Shown one piece after another: positions 35,000 through 45,074 of a stretch of 64,000 bases of DNA. How positions within the stretch are numbered: position 1 is the stretch's first letter; every line of letters starts with the position of its first letter. The notes beneath the pieces were generated by a model. That model ran no database searches. It was not told the origin of the DNA and saw only the letters and a program-made list of their open reading frames with translations. Location of the stretch: positions 1 through 64,000 of the forward strand of contig JAEUJZ010000001.1 of the NCBI GenBank assembly GCA_016794505.1, in the 5' to 3' direction. The DNA is from Myxococcales bacterium. GTDB lineage: Bacteria > Myxococcota_A > Polyangia > Palsa-1104 > JAEUJZ01. The position numbers and the translations under genes are program-made.

Positions 35000-37489
35000 A
35001 TGAAATCCAAGCTTACGTTTGCCGCGCTGCTTGCTCTGTCGGTATCGGCGGTGGGCTGTCCCAGCGAGCCGATGAACATGATGCTGCCGGACATGATGAC
35101 GCCTGGGACACCGGCCAAGCGCGTCTCGAAGGCCAGCACCGTAGCCATCAGCGAGGACGACGCCATCGTCGCCATGGTCAATCCCGAAGACGGCTCGGTG
35201 TCGTTCTTTAGCACCAGCAACAACCAAAAGCTGGCGACGCTGAAGACCGGCGGCGAGCCGTCTTCGGTGGTCATCCACCCCGACAGCCAGACCGCCTTTG
35301 TCGCCAACCGCGCCGACGCCACCGTCGTCAAGGTGAGTGGCATCCACACGGCAACGCCCAGCATCGCCGGCACGGTGCCCGTCGGATCCGAGCCCGTCGG
35401 CCTGGCGCTGTCGCCGCTGGGCGGCAAGCTGTTCGTCGCCGAGTACGGTGAAAGCCACCTGTCGGTCATCGACACCGCGGCCATGACCCGCGCCGACTTC
35501 GTGGCCAGCATCCGCAACCCGCGCGGCATCGCCGTCACCAACAACGGCGACAGCAACGAAGCCGATGAGACGGTCCTGGTCAGCGAGTTCTTTGGCGAGC
35601 CGCAAGCCGATGGCGAGGCCAAAAACGACGGGCGTCGCGGCCGCGTCCGCATCTATGGCCTGGATGGCTCGGACAAGGGCTCGATCGCCTTTGCGCCGTT
35701 TGCCAACAGCGCCGCTTCGACGGGCATGGGCCTGGAAGGCAGCACCGCCCCGAACCAGCTTTATTCGGTCGCGATCAGCAACGGTCGCGTCGTTGTGCCC
35801 TCGGTCTCGGCCTCGCCGGCCCTGCCGCTGAACTCGAAGGCCAATGTGTATCCCGTGGTCTATGTCGGCGACCTTACGACCAAGCAGCAAGTCGTCGGTG
35901 GCAACGGCACATTCAACCCGGCCGAGCAGATCCTGAGCTTTGCCGCGCCGCAGAACTTCCTGGGCGAGCTCGTCGACCTCGACTTCGTGCCGAACACGAA
36001 CATCGCCTATGCCGTGTCGCGAGCCGGCGATGCCGTGCAGCGCATCGACTTTTCGGCGTCGCCGCCCAGCCTAGGCTCGGGCAACAAAAAGCAGATCGAC
36101 GTCCTGGGTACCGGCCCGATGCAGTGCCAGAACCCGTCGGGCATCGTCATGGGCGCCAAGCTGCAGAAGGCCTATGTCAACTGCTGGGTCTCGCGCCGCT
36201 TGGCTGTGCTCGATCTGACCAACCAAGCCGTCGAGACCGTCGTCGACTCGGCGCCGCTGGCCGCCGCGGGCAGCCCCCAAGAAAAGGTCGATCACGGCCG
36301 CCGCTTGTTCTTCACCGGGCGGGGCCGCTGGTCGGGAGACGGCACCGCCATGGCGGTCCCCTCAGCCACGGGACACGGCCAGGCCTGGTCGTCCTGCGGC
36401 ACCTGCCATCCCGACGGCTTGACCGACAACATCACGTGGATCTTTGCCGCCGGGCCGCGTCAGTCGACGTCGATGGACGGCAGCTTCTCGCATGGGTCGG
36501 GACCGCAGAAGCAGCGCATCTTTAACTGGACCGCGATCATCGACGAGATGCACGACTTTGAAGCCAACACCCGCGGCACGTCGGGCGGCCTGGGAGCGAT
36601 CACGACGACGAACTGCGGCATGCTGACCATGGAACAGCGCACCGCGACCAACGGCTTCCTCGCAGGCGCCAACACGCCGCTCGCCGCTGCGGGCTGCGCC
36701 CCCGCGGACTGGAACGACATCAACGAATACTCCAAGACGATTCGCCCGCCCAAGGGGCGCCGCTTCCTCGATCCCGCCTCGGTCGCCCGCGGCGCGCAGA
36801 TCTTTTCGGCGGCCCAGGCCGGCTGCGTCAAGTGCCACGGTGGCGCGGGCTGGACGGTCTCGCGTCGGTTCTATAACCCGGTGACCAACAACATGGCGAT
36901 GCAGGCCATGACCACGTACACGCTGCCGCCGGGCATCGCGACGTTTAGCTTCTCGAAGAACGCGACGCAGATCTCGACGCAGATTGCCGATGCGGCGGAC
37001 GATGCACTCGATCAGTTCCAGCTTCCGCCGGCCCAGCTAAGCTGCACCCTGCGCGAGGTCGGCACGTTCGGCGTCCCGATGGACAGCACGCGCACCAACG
37101 CGCTGGAAGTGGCGCCGGGACGAGCCGCCACCCCGAGTGCAGGCGGAGCGATGGTGACGACGAGCCGTGCCCAGGGGCGTCGCGGCTACAACGTGCCGTC
37201 GCTGTACGGGCTGCAGGTCGGTGGCCCCTTCCTGCACCACGGCCAGGCCAAGACGCTGGACGAGCTGTTTTCCGATGGCAAGTGGGGCAATCACTGGAAG
37301 GCAGGCAACCTGAACTTCCTGTCAAATGGCACCACCGCCGCGGCCGAGCGCCAGGATCTGATCAACTTCCTGTGGTCGATCGACGCCAGCACGCAGGAAC
37401 AAGCGGTCCCAACGGGCGGCTTTGACACCACCACGGCGGCGGGACAGACCACCGGCTGCGTCTGCCCCGGCGGCGCGGCGTCCTGCTAG
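35000..37489 (+). CDS. Lipoprotein: beta-propeller plus dihaem cytochrome c peroxidase-like domain
   Basis: The lipobox ends at C20 (SVSAVGC). The N-terminal half has YVTN/NHL-like repeats (GSVSFFSTSNNQKLATL, GEPSSVVIHPDSQTAFVANR), giving a propeller. The C-terminal half has two c-type haem sites, CGTCH (C466) and CVKCH (C609), as in MauG/cytochrome c peroxidase-type proteins. The chain ends in a Cys-containing tail (CVCPGGAASC). It could carry electrons or oxidise a partner outside the inner membrane. AAGGGGGAAG lies upstream of the ATG at 35000. Confidence 0.85.
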   Translation: MKSKLTFAALLALSVSAVGCPSEPMNMMLPDMMTPGTPAKRVSKASTVAISEDDAIVAMVNPEDGSVSFFSTSNNQKLATLKTGGEPSSVVIHPDSQTAFVANRADATVVKVSGIHTATPSIAGTVPVGSEPVGLALSPLGGKLFVAEYGESHLSVIDTAAMTRADFVASIRNPRGIAVTNNGDSNEADETVLVSEFFGEPQADGEAKNDGRRGRVRIYGLDGSDKGSIAFAPFANSAASTGMGLEGSTAPNQLYSVAISNGRVVVPSVSASPALPLNSKANVYPVVYVGDLTTKQQVVGGNGTFNPAEQILSFAAPQNFLGELVDLDFVPNTNIAYAVSRAGDAVQRIDFSASPPSLGSGNKKQIDVLGTGPMQCQNPSGIVMGAKLQKAYVNCWVSRRLAVLDLTNQAVETVVDSAPLAAAGSPQEKVDHGRRLFFTGRGRWSGDGTAMAVPSATGHGQAWSSCGTCHPDGLTDNITWIFAAGPRQSTSMDGSFSHGSGPQKQRIFNWTAIIDEMHDFEANTRGTSGGLGAITTTNCGMLTMEQRTATNGFLAGANTPLAAAGCAPADWNDINEYSKTIRPPKGRRFLDPASVARGAQIFSAAQAGCVKCHGGAGWTVSRRFYNPVTNNMAMQAMTTYTLPPGIATFSFSKNATQISTQIADAADDALDQFQLPPAQLSCTLREVGTFGVPMDSTRTNALEVAPGRAATPSAGGAMVTTSRAQGRRGYNVPSLYGLQVGGPFLHHGQAKTLDELFSDGKWGNHWKAGNLNFLSNGTTAAAERQDLINFLWSIDASTQEQAVPTGGFDTTTAAGQTTGCVCPGGAASC

Positions 37490-37583
37490 CGTTTCGCGTC
37501 GCTTCTGCCTTGCCTAGACGGCGTTGCCGCGTCCGCTCTGCCCTGCCCGTCTCACCCGACCTGCGTTGGCCTGCCCCTGCGTG

Positions 37584-38765
37584 CTAGCGGGGGCGGCGAT
37601 CCAGGGCATCGCCCACGATCTGTGGACCCACCATCGACCAGTCAAAGCGCTGCACCTGCGCCCAGGCCTGCGCGCGGCGAGACTCGACCGAGGTCGCGAG
37701 TGCCTGGGCCAGCGCCGCGGTCCAGCCGGGCACATCGCCGGGCGGCACGCACCAGCCAGCATCACCGAGCAGCGAGGCAACGCCACCGACGCGACTGGCC
37801 ACCACGTGTGCTCCGGCGGCCAGGCCCTCTAGAACGACCTGCGGCGCCCCTTCACTGCGGCCGTCGGCAAGCTCGACCGAAGGAACGGCGAGCACGTCGC
37901 AGGCCCACAGCCGCTGCCGTCGCTCGTCCCCGGCGATAGAGCCCAAGAACTGCACGCGATCCTGCAGGCCCAGCGCCCTGACCTGATCATGCAGCGCGGC
38001 GCGCAGCGGCCCATCCCCGGCGAGCCACAGCACGGCCGAGGGCAGCGCACACAGCGAGCGCAGCAAGACCGAGACGCCCTTGACCGGCACCAAGCGCCCC
38101 AGAAACAGAATCGTCGGCCGCTCGACGGCAAGCTGGGCGCGGGCGGCCTGTCGCTGCTGCGGGCTGCCGGCAAGCTGCGCGCAGTCGATGCCCATGGGAA
38201 CGACGCGCCCGTTCGCCCCCGGCACGACCAGCGAGTCTGCCGTATAGATCAGCCGGGCCCGCCGCGATACCCAGCGCACCAGGGACTGCCCGTGCAGGCG
38301 ACGCAGCAGATGAATATCGGACGAGTGCGCGATGGCGATGTGTGGGCGCCTTGCCGCGAAGCGCTCGGCCAGCACGCCGCAGGGCACAAGCCAGTGCGAG
38401 ACCAGGGCCTCGTATCGTCCCTGGACAGCCCAAAAGTGCCGGGCCAGCCTGGCGGTGAAGCGCGCGGCTTCCAGCCACATGGCGGGCCCCTGGGCCAGCG
38501 CATCGGGGGCTCCGCCGGCATAAAACAGCGCAGAGGGAACGCGCCGCACGACCACGCCGGACTCGCAGACCTCATCGACGGCGCCGGGCCTGGAAGACAG
38601 GATGGCTTCATCGTCCGGCGAGCGGGTCGGCTGCGCCGGGCCAGCGGAAAAGACTTCGACCTGATGGCCGGCCGCGACCAGATAGCGATTCAGCGCAGCC
38701 ACGAACTGGCCCGAGGCGTCTCCTGCCCAGCGAGGGTACGACGTGGTCAGCACACCAATGCGCAC
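37584..38765 (-). CDS. Glycosyltransferase family 4 (GT-B) protein
   Basis: The product begins RIGVLTTSYPRWAGDASGQF, the typical donor-independent N-terminal half of GT4. The C-terminal half holds the retaining GT-B pattern around GAPQVVLEGLAAG, with the nucleotide-sugar contact E-x7-E type. It transfers a sugar from a nucleotide donor onto a glycan or lipid. The start is a GTG at 38765, where the conserved fold begins; an ATG 22 codons earlier would reach into the promoter of the divergent gene. The substrate is unknown; no other polysaccharide genes are adjacent. Confidence 0.85.
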   Translation of the reverse strand: MRIGVLTTSYPRWAGDASGQFVAALNRYLVAAGHQVEVFSAGPAQPTRSPDDEAILSSRPGAVDEVCESGVVVRRVPSALFYAGGAPDALAQGPAMWLEAARFTARLARHFWAVQGRYEALVSHWLVPCGVLAERFAARRPHIAIAHSSDIHLLRRLHGQSLVRWVSRRARLIYTADSLVVPGANGRVVPMGIDCAQLAGSPQQRQAARAQLAVERPTILFLGRLVPVKGVSVLLRSLCALPSAVLWLAGDGPLRAALHDQVRALGLQDRVQFLGSIAGDERRQRLWACDVLAVPSVELADGRSEGAPQVVLEGLAAGAHVVASRVGGVASLLGDAGWCVPPGDVPGWTAALAQALATSVESRRAQAWAQVQRFDWSMVGPQIVGDALDRRPR

Positions 38766-38845
38766 AGCGAGGCAGCCTAGTGCGGCTGCGACCGCAGTAT
38801 CCAACGAAAAGATTTTCGTGGTTTGATACACTTAGTAGCCTCAGC

Positions 38846-41485
38846 ATGTCTGCGCCCGTCGAGAACCAGAGCCTCCCTATGAACCCATTTGCGCAGCACA
38901 CGGTGCAGGACACGCACGACGACTTGGTCGATGTCGAGAGCCTGTACGCAGGCTCGCGCAGTGCCCTGCGACGCGCCGACCGCCGGGTCCGTCTGGGTCG
39001 GTCCCATCTAAGCGTCATCCTGGGCGATGTCGGCAGCGGCAAGAGCCATCTCTTATGGTGGCTGCGTCGACGCGTCATCAGTGACGGCGTGTATGTCCCG
39101 GTTGGCGCGCTGCCGGATCTGGGACAGCCGTTCCGCTACACGCTGCGCCAGCTGCTGTCGACGCTGTGCCGCAAAGATGCGACGGCCGACTCAGGAAAGG
39201 CCAGCGAACGCCCCATCGACCGCCTGCTGTGGAGCGTGCTCCTGCATCAGGCCTGCGAGCTTTTGGATGCCGCGCGCACGGGCACCTATCAGGCCCCGGC
39301 CGCGCTGCTGAAGCTCGTGGGCCCGCTGTGCCAAGACATGGGCCGGCGACGCAGCCCCGATGAATTCGCGACAGCGGCCACGTCGGTCTGGGGGCAGATC
39401 GAGCCAGGCTTGCGCGCCTATCTGCTGAGCCTGCCGACCGAGAACTCCATCGACTCGGCGGCGCGGGCGGTGATCCTGCAGTACCCCTATGCGGATCGAC
39501 GCGCCTTGGTGACGGCCTGGCTGGCTGGCGAAGACCTAAGCCCCAAGGACCGCGAGCGCATCGGCGCCAAACAGAGCATCAACAACGAAGCCACGGCGCG
39601 CTATGTGCTGTGTGCGCTGACTCGGCTCTTGAGCAGTCACGTGCCGGGCCCGCTGGTGCTGGCGTACGACCACATGGATGCGACCGGCGAGCAGCATGCG
39701 CAGCCCGGCCTGCAAGGACAGGCCGAGGTCATCGCCGCCCTGCAGAGCCAAGGCGGCGCGCTGCTGCAGGTCGTGTCGTGTCGGCCGCAGACCTGGGCCC
39801 TTTTGCACGAAAAGCCGGCGCGGCCCAGCCCGGCGCAGGCGCAGGCGCAGGCTGCGCTGCAGCTAAAGCAGGTGGACGATCTGCTGAAGCTTGAGCGGCC
39901 CGAGCTTTCGTCGCTGCGTGAGCTAGTCCAGGCGCGCTTGGCAGCCATCCCGGCGACGGCCCGCAGCCCCTTGCAGCTAAGCGACCGCGACTTGGATCCG
40001 ACGCTGTGGCCGGCTGAGGTCGGCACGCCGCGCGCCGCGCTGCAGTACTACGCACAGCGCATCCAGCCGAGCAAGTCGGGGCCCGGCGAAGTCGCCGAAA
40101 AGCCCGCCGAAAAGCCAGCTATCAAGCGCGCTTCCGACGAAGCGCCGCCGAGCAAAGCGGCCAGCAAGCCGGTCAGCAAGCCGGTCAGCAGGCCCGAAAA
40201 CGAAGACGCCACGCTGGCCGTGCCAGCATCGGTCCTGGCTGCGCTCGCCCAGTCGACGATTCCCGATGGCAGCTCTGGGGCTGCGATCAAGCTTCCACCC
40301 GAGGTCAAAGCAGCGTCGGAAAGCAAGGCAGCCGTCAGCGCCGCGACCAAGACGACAAGCCCGCCCGCCGCGACCAAGACTGCGTCCGCCACTGCGGCTG
40401 CTTCGGCGAAAGATGCAGCGAGCAAGCCGGGTGCGGTCGTCGCCCGCAAGGATCCTCCGAGTCCTGCCGCCGACAAGCTGGTCGCCGCCAAGCCGGGCCG
40501 TGATGCCGAGAGCAAGCCGGGTAGCGCCGCGCCAGCCAAGCCAGCGGTGGTACCTGGCAAGAGCCCCAGCGGGCCGACTGCCGGGGCCTCCCGTCCACCC
40601 AAAGGCCCGACGGCAAACCAAGATGCCGGAAGCAGCGACAGCCTGTTGTCTGCCCTGCCGCCCAGCGCGCAGTCGCCCTCTGTCACCTGGATGGCCCTGG
40701 CAGGGGACGACGATCCGCTGGCCAAGGCCATCGCCGAGGCAGAGGCCGAGCTCAAGCCGGCGCCGATCAAGGTCAAGCCGACCGCGAAGCCCGTTCCAGC
40801 GACTGTCTCGGTGAAGCCGCGTGCGGCCCCCGCCGTAACCGTCAATCCAGCGGCCCTGCGCAAGCCCGAGCCCAGCAAGCCTCCGGCGGGCAAGTCCGCC
40901 ACGCCGACGAGCGCATCGGACGATCAGGACGGCGACCGCACGATGATGTCGTCCATCGGGCCACCGAGCAGCCAGTCTCCATCGGTGACATGGATGGCGA
41001 TGGCGTCGGGTGACAACCTGCTTTCCGCGGCCATTGCCGATGCCGAAGCGGACTTGGGAATCAGCAAGTCCAAGCCTGCCAAGCCTGCGACGAGCGCGCC
41101 TGCGCCCGAAAAGAAAGCGGGGAACGCTGGGTCAAAGGCCCCACCCAGCTCGGAATCTCCGTCGATGGCCTGGATGAACATGGGCAGCAGCGACGGCCTG
41201 ATCGCAACCAAGGGCGCGGGGGGGGCATCGTCCAGCGCGGCCTCACGCGGGCGCAGCACGCTGGAAAAGCTGCCGCCCGTCGCATCGCGGCCAAGCCAAG
41301 GACTGTCCCCCGAGCAGGTCTTTTTGGCCATCGGCAACCGCAGCACGGTGGAAGAGGCGCTTCTGGCACAAGAGCTAGGCGTCGCCCCTGGGACCCTAGC
41401 CAGCCCGCTTTCGCGTCTGGAAGATCGCGGTGCCGTCCGCGTCATCAGCATGGCCGGCGGCAAGCGCGTCATCTCAAAGATCTGA
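38846..41485 (+). CDS. P-loop ATPase with repeated WM motif and C-terminal winged helix
   Basis: Residues 1-~400 look like an Orc1/AAA-like ATPase: Walker A GDVGSGKS (60-67) and a Walker B candidate LVLAYDHMD. A ~430-residue linker follows, very rich in Ala, Lys, Pro and Ser. Inside it is a ~45-residue repeat whose core SPSVTWM or SPSMAWM starts at residues 610, 711 and 771, each followed by acidic helices of the type AIAEAEAEL in the first two copies. The last ~60 residues form a winged-helix-like domain (STVEEALLAQELGVAPGTLASPLSRLEDRGAVRV in two pieces). ATG 38846 was chosen; an ATG 11 codons later is possible. Function unknown; DNA-linked ATPase is a reasonable guess. Confidence 0.7.
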   Translation: MSAPVENQSLPMNPFAQHTVQDTHDDLVDVESLYAGSRSALRRADRRVRLGRSHLSVILGDVGSGKSHLLWWLRRRVISDGVYVPVGALPDLGQPFRYTLRQLLSTLCRKDATADSGKASERPIDRLLWSVLLHQACELLDAARTGTYQAPAALLKLVGPLCQDMGRRRSPDEFATAATSVWGQIEPGLRAYLLSLPTENSIDSAARAVILQYPYADRRALVTAWLAGEDLSPKDRERIGAKQSINNEATARYVLCALTRLLSSHVPGPLVLAYDHMDATGEQHAQPGLQGQAEVIAALQSQGGALLQVVSCRPQTWALLHEKPARPSPAQAQAQAALQLKQVDDLLKLERPELSSLRELVQARLAAIPATARSPLQLSDRDLDPTLWPAEVGTPRAALQYYAQRIQPSKSGPGEVAEKPAEKPAIKRASDEAPPSKAASKPVSKPVSRPENEDATLAVPASVLAALAQSTIPDGSSGAAIKLPPEVKAASESKAAVSAATKTTSPPAATKTASATAAASAKDAASKPGAVVARKDPPSPAADKLVAAKPGRDAESKPGSAAPAKPAVVPGKSPSGPTAGASRPPKGPTANQDAGSSDSLLSALPPSAQSPSVTWMALAGDDDPLAKAIAEAEAELKPAPIKVKPTAKPVPATVSVKPRAAPAVTVNPAALRKPEPSKPPAGKSATPTSASDDQDGDRTMMSSIGPPSSQSPSVTWMAMASGDNLLSAAIADAEADLGISKSKPAKPATSAPAPEKKAGNAGSKAPPSSESPSMAWMNMGSSDGLIATKGAGGASSSAASRGRSTLEKLPPVASRPSQGLSPEQVFLAIGNRSTVEEALLAQELGVAPGTLASPLSRLEDRGAVRVISMAGGKRVISKI

Positions 41486-41509
41486 CGCCTCGGAAAAAGG
41501 GCGTGCGGC

Positions 41510-42199
41510 TCAGCCTTCGGGCTTGTTGGCTTCGGGTGCCGATCGACGCCCAGAGTCCGTCGCAAGACACGCCGCCTCAATGGCTGCGATGCGAGGCCAG
41601 CAGGCTGCGATGTCGAGTCCCTGTCGACGCGCGTTGTAGCACTGCGGAATCAGGCACAGGTCGGCCATGCTCAAGGCAGCCCCGCAGGAATAAGGCCCGC
41701 TCCATGGCCCGCCATCGGGCAACGCCAGCGTCGCTTCATACGCATCGAAGCCGCGGCGGATGTAGTGCTCGGCCCAGCGGCGTCGCGTATCGGGACCGGG
41801 GCTCAGGCGCTCGGCGTGCTCTAGTACCGACAGGTTCTGCAGGGGCTGCGTGTCGGCGGCGATGATCTGCACAAGCTGCCGCATGCGAGCGCGCGGCTTC
41901 GCAGCGGCGGGGACCAGCGACGGAATGGGGCGCGTCTCTTCCAGATATTCCAGGATGGCGACGCTCTCTGAGAGATCAACTCCGTCGATATGCAGCACCG
42001 GAACCATCGCAAGCGGACTGCGAGCGCGATGCGCATCCGATCGCTGTTCGCCTTTCAGCAAGTCGATGGCCACCGCGCGAAACGGAATGCCCTTTTCAAG
42101 GAGCGCCCAGCGCACCCGCCACGACGAAGACGAGCGCCAATAGTGATACAGCACGGTCTCGCCCGGCTGCGGCGCGGGCTGGCTCGACGGTGAATTCAT
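41510..42199 (-). CDS. Maleylacetoacetate isomerase-like glutathione S-transferase
   Basis: The 229-residue product has the thioredoxin-like N-terminal domain with the zeta-class signature SSSSWRVR (usual form SSCSWRVR) and the helical C-terminal domain. It likely isomerises maleylacetoacetate to fumarylacetoacetate using glutathione in tyrosine breakdown. AGGAG lies 6 bases before the ATG at 42199. The fumarylacetoacetase-like gene sits 36 bases upstream on the same strand, which supports this pathway; homogentisate dioxygenase is not in the window. Confidence 0.8.
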   Translation of the reverse strand: MNSPSSQPAPQPGETVLYHYWRSSSSWRVRWALLEKGIPFRAVAIDLLKGEQRSDAHRARSPLAMVPVLHIDGVDLSESVAILEYLEETRPIPSLVPAAAKPRARMRQLVQIIAADTQPLQNLSVLEHAERLSPGPDTRRRWAEHYIRRGFDAYEATLALPDGGPWSGPYSCGAALSMADLCLIPQCYNARRQGLDIAACWPRIAAIEAACLATDSGRRSAPEANKPEG

Positions 42200-42235
42200 C
42201 GCGATCTCCTGGCTGGGTGATGACCCCAAGCGCGA

Positions 42236-43288
42236 CTAGGGCACAAGCTCGATCGTGTTGCGCAGGCAGCCGAGGCCCTCGATCTCGCACTCGATGGTGT
42301 CACCGGGAGCCAGCCAGCGGTTGTCGAAAATCTTCGACCCGTTGGTCTCTAAGAAACAGCCGGTTCCGACGGTGCCGCTGCCGATCACTTCACCGGGGTG
42401 CAGCGTCACACCATAGCTCGCACGGGCGATGATCTCGGCAAAGGTCCAGCTCATATCGGACAGACGACCTTCGGCGACCTGCTCGCCGTTGTGTCGCGCG
42501 ACCATTCGCAGATCGAAGTGATCGCCCCGCGGGCTCGGCTTGCGCGCTGGCCCAAGGTCCTCGATCGGCACCAGGTACGGCCCAATCGTCGTCGCAAAGT
42601 CTTTGCCCTTGGCCGGCCCCAGGTTCAGCTTCATCTCGTGCATCTGCAGCGCTCGCGCCGACAGATCGTTCATCACCATCAAGCCGAAGATGGCCTGGTT
42701 CGCCGTCGCAACATCGGCATCGCGAAGCGTTCGACCGATGACGATGGCGGCTTCTAGTTCGAAGTCCAGCTGCTGCGTATGCAGCGGACGCACCGGCACC
42801 GGCCCCGGCCCCAGCACCTGCAGGTGGTTCGTGTAATAGAAGATCGGGATCTCATCGAACTCGGGGATCATCGGCAGGCCGCGGTTTCGGCGCGCGGCCT
42901 CGACGTGCTGGCGAAAGGCGTAGCCGTCGCGCATCGACAGCGGGCGCGGAATCGGTGCCAGCAGACGGACCAGCGGACGCGGCCACAGCAGGCTGCGCCC
43001 CTCGAACGTCGCTGGTAAGAGGCCCTGTGCCTGCACGGCCAAGAGCTCGCGAATGCGCGGCACGGCGTGCTCGTGTCGCTCGATCAAGCCCAGCATGTCG
43101 CGGCCAAAGCGCGCAGAAATGCTGTCGAGATCGCTGGCGCGACCGGCCTGCGCTTCGCTGCAGCGAAATGCCACCTGCAGGTCCAAGATCGGCGCAGCCT
43201 CCGCATCGCCGCCACCTGTCTCGACGACGACACCGATGCGACTGGGACTGGTTGGGGACTCGATCAGCTCAAAGGTGACTAGCTTCAT
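42236..43288 (-). CDS. Fumarylacetoacetate hydrolase family protein
   Basis: The 350-residue product contains the FAH fold with the metal-binding acidic residues in QLDFELEAAIVIG and MNDLSAR and the segment HPGEVIGSGTVGTGC. Together with the maleylacetoacetate isomerase-like gene downstream it probably completes tyrosine/homogentisate breakdown to fumarate and acetoacetate. Paralogues of this fold act on other substrates, so the exact activity is inferred. It starts 12 bases after the malQ stop, so the three genes may be one transcript. Confidence 0.85.
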   Translation of the reverse strand: MKLVTFELIESPTSPSRIGVVVETGGGDAEAAPILDLQVAFRCSEAQAGRASDLDSISARFGRDMLGLIERHEHAVPRIRELLAVQAQGLLPATFEGRSLLWPRPLVRLLAPIPRPLSMRDGYAFRQHVEAARRNRGLPMIPEFDEIPIFYYTNHLQVLGPGPVPVRPLHTQQLDFELEAAIVIGRTLRDADVATANQAIFGLMVMNDLSARALQMHEMKLNLGPAKGKDFATTIGPYLVPIEDLGPARKPSPRGDHFDLRMVARHNGEQVAEGRLSDMSWTFAEIIARASYGVTLHPGEVIGSGTVGTGCFLETNGSKIFDNRWLAPGDTIECEIEGLGCLRNTIELVP

Positions 43289-43300
43289 GGCGGCGGCAGC

Positions 43301-44923
43301 TTACACCGACTTTTTCGCCGGCAAGCGCCCGTAGATCCGCGTCAGGTTGCGCAGATCATCCAGGCTGCGATCGTCGAGCTGACCGGGCATCAGTCGGAAC
43401 TGCCAGTTTCCTTCGCTCTGCCCAGGGCGGTTCATGCGCGCCTCATTGCCCAGGCCCAGGACATCTTGCACTTGCAGGATCACGGTGTCGGCGCTGGTCG
43501 CAAGGGCCAGGCGCAACAGCGCGTGATGCGCCGACTGTGGGCTTGGCTCGTAGCCCATGTATTCATGCACGCGGGCCCGCTCGGCTGCGGCTTGTTCGTC
43601 GGTGCGGGTGCCATCGGTCTCGCCGCGATACCAGCCCATAAGCGTCGCGTTGTCATGCGTCGATGAGTACACGACGTGGTTCGGGTGACAGCCCCAGGGG
43701 CGACCTTCGTACGCCTCATCGGGGCCAAAGCCGAACTGCAGCACGCGGATACCCGGCAGGCCGAAGCCGTCCCGCAGCGCTTCGACATCGGGCGTGATCA
43801 CGCCCAAGTCTTCGGCGATATAGCTCACACCCTGCGTCTCGGGATCCGACAGCAACGTCTTAAACAGCAGCGCCCCCGGCGCCGGCACCCAGCGACCCAT
43901 CTCGGCGGTGCGCGCGGTGCCCGGTACTTCCCAGTGCGCCGCAAAGCCGCGGAAATGATCGAGCCGCACGCGATCGAAAAGCGCCGCCGCTCGCTGGATG
44001 CGCCGCCGCCAGAACTGAAAGCCGTCGTCGATCATGCGCTGGTAATCGGGCAGCGGATTGCCCCAAAGCTGCCCTGTGCGCGAAAAATAATCCGGCGGCA
44101 CGCCGGCCTGTACGCGCAGGCGCCCGTCGGGGTGCAAGAGGAACTGCTCGCGCTGCTGCCACACCTCGACGCTGTCGTGCGCCACAAAGATCGGCACGTC
44201 GCCGATGAGCTCAATGCCGGCGTCTTTGGCGGCGCCGCGCAGGCGGCGGAACTGGCGCTCGAACTGCCACTGCACAAAGGCGTGCAGACGCATACGCTCG
44301 GAAAGCCGCGCCCGTGCTTCGTCGAGAGCAAGCGGATGGCGATCGCGCAGCGGAGCCGGCCACTCGACCCAAGGCGCCATCTTGCACTCTTCTTTGATCG
44401 CGGCAAACAGCGTGTAGTCCGAAAGCCACGCCGCTTCGTCTTCGCAGTACGCAGCGAATTCTCGACGCAGCGCCGACAGAGCCTCTTGTGCGTGGTCGGC
44501 AAACAAGCGCGAGGCCGCTCGCTCGTACAGTCGCCAGCGCGCGTGCTGCGCCCAGCCATAGTCGGCGCGCGGACTGCTGGCTGGCAGCTCGCGCAGATCG
44601 TCGCTGTCCAGCAGACCGTCTTTTTGCAGCCCCTGCGGACTGACCAGGATGGGATTGCCGGCCAAGACCGACGCCGTCTGATACGGCGAGTCGCCATAGC
44701 CCGTCGGCCCCAGCGGCAGCACCTGCCAGGCCTGCTGTCCCGCGCGCTGCAGCTGTTCCACGAAGCGAAGCGCTTCCGGCCCCAGATCGCCGCAGCCACC
44801 GGGTCCCGGCAGCGATGTGAAGTGTAGAAGCAGACCGGACCCACGAACGCTGGCTCGTCGCGTATGGCCGCGGATCGCGTGCAGCGCCGAGCCCGCCGCG
44901 GCCTTGTCCCAAGAGTGCGTCAT
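43301..44923 (-). CDS. malQ: 4-alpha-glucanotransferase (GH77)
   Basis: The 540-residue product shows the GH77 catalytic motifs: RLDHFRGF with the nucleophile Asp, YIAEDLGV with the acid/base Glu and SSTHDNATLMGW with the transition-state Asp. It transfers alpha-1,4-glucan segments between maltodextrins and acts with glycogen or maltodextrin metabolism in the cytosol. The first ~28 residues are extra before the conserved start (GSGLLLHFTSLPGP). It leads a minus-strand run with fumarylacetoacetase. Confidence 0.93.
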   Translation of the reverse strand: MTHSWDKAAAGSALHAIRGHTRRASVRGSGLLLHFTSLPGPGGCGDLGPEALRFVEQLQRAGQQAWQVLPLGPTGYGDSPYQTASVLAGNPILVSPQGLQKDGLLDSDDLRELPASSPRADYGWAQHARWRLYERAASRLFADHAQEALSALRREFAAYCEDEAAWLSDYTLFAAIKEECKMAPWVEWPAPLRDRHPLALDEARARLSERMRLHAFVQWQFERQFRRLRGAAKDAGIELIGDVPIFVAHDSVEVWQQREQFLLHPDGRLRVQAGVPPDYFSRTGQLWGNPLPDYQRMIDDGFQFWRRRIQRAAALFDRVRLDHFRGFAAHWEVPGTARTAEMGRWVPAPGALLFKTLLSDPETQGVSYIAEDLGVITPDVEALRDGFGLPGIRVLQFGFGPDEAYEGRPWGCHPNHVVYSSTHDNATLMGWYRGETDGTRTDEQAAAERARVHEYMGYEPSPQSAHHALLRLALATSADTVILQVQDVLGLGNEARMNRPGQSEGNWQFRLMPGQLDDRSLDDLRNLTRIYGRLPAKKSV

Positions 44924-45074
44924 GCCTCTCTTGTATCATCTCGCCCCCCTGCGCCGTGGCTCGATCACAGGCTCGACGAAGCTGCGCCAGCACAGCACAG
45001 GTCGATGCCGCCACGCAGCCCCTGGGCCGCCCACGAAACGTCCGCGGGCATGGGACGTTTGCTAGGCTGCCGGC

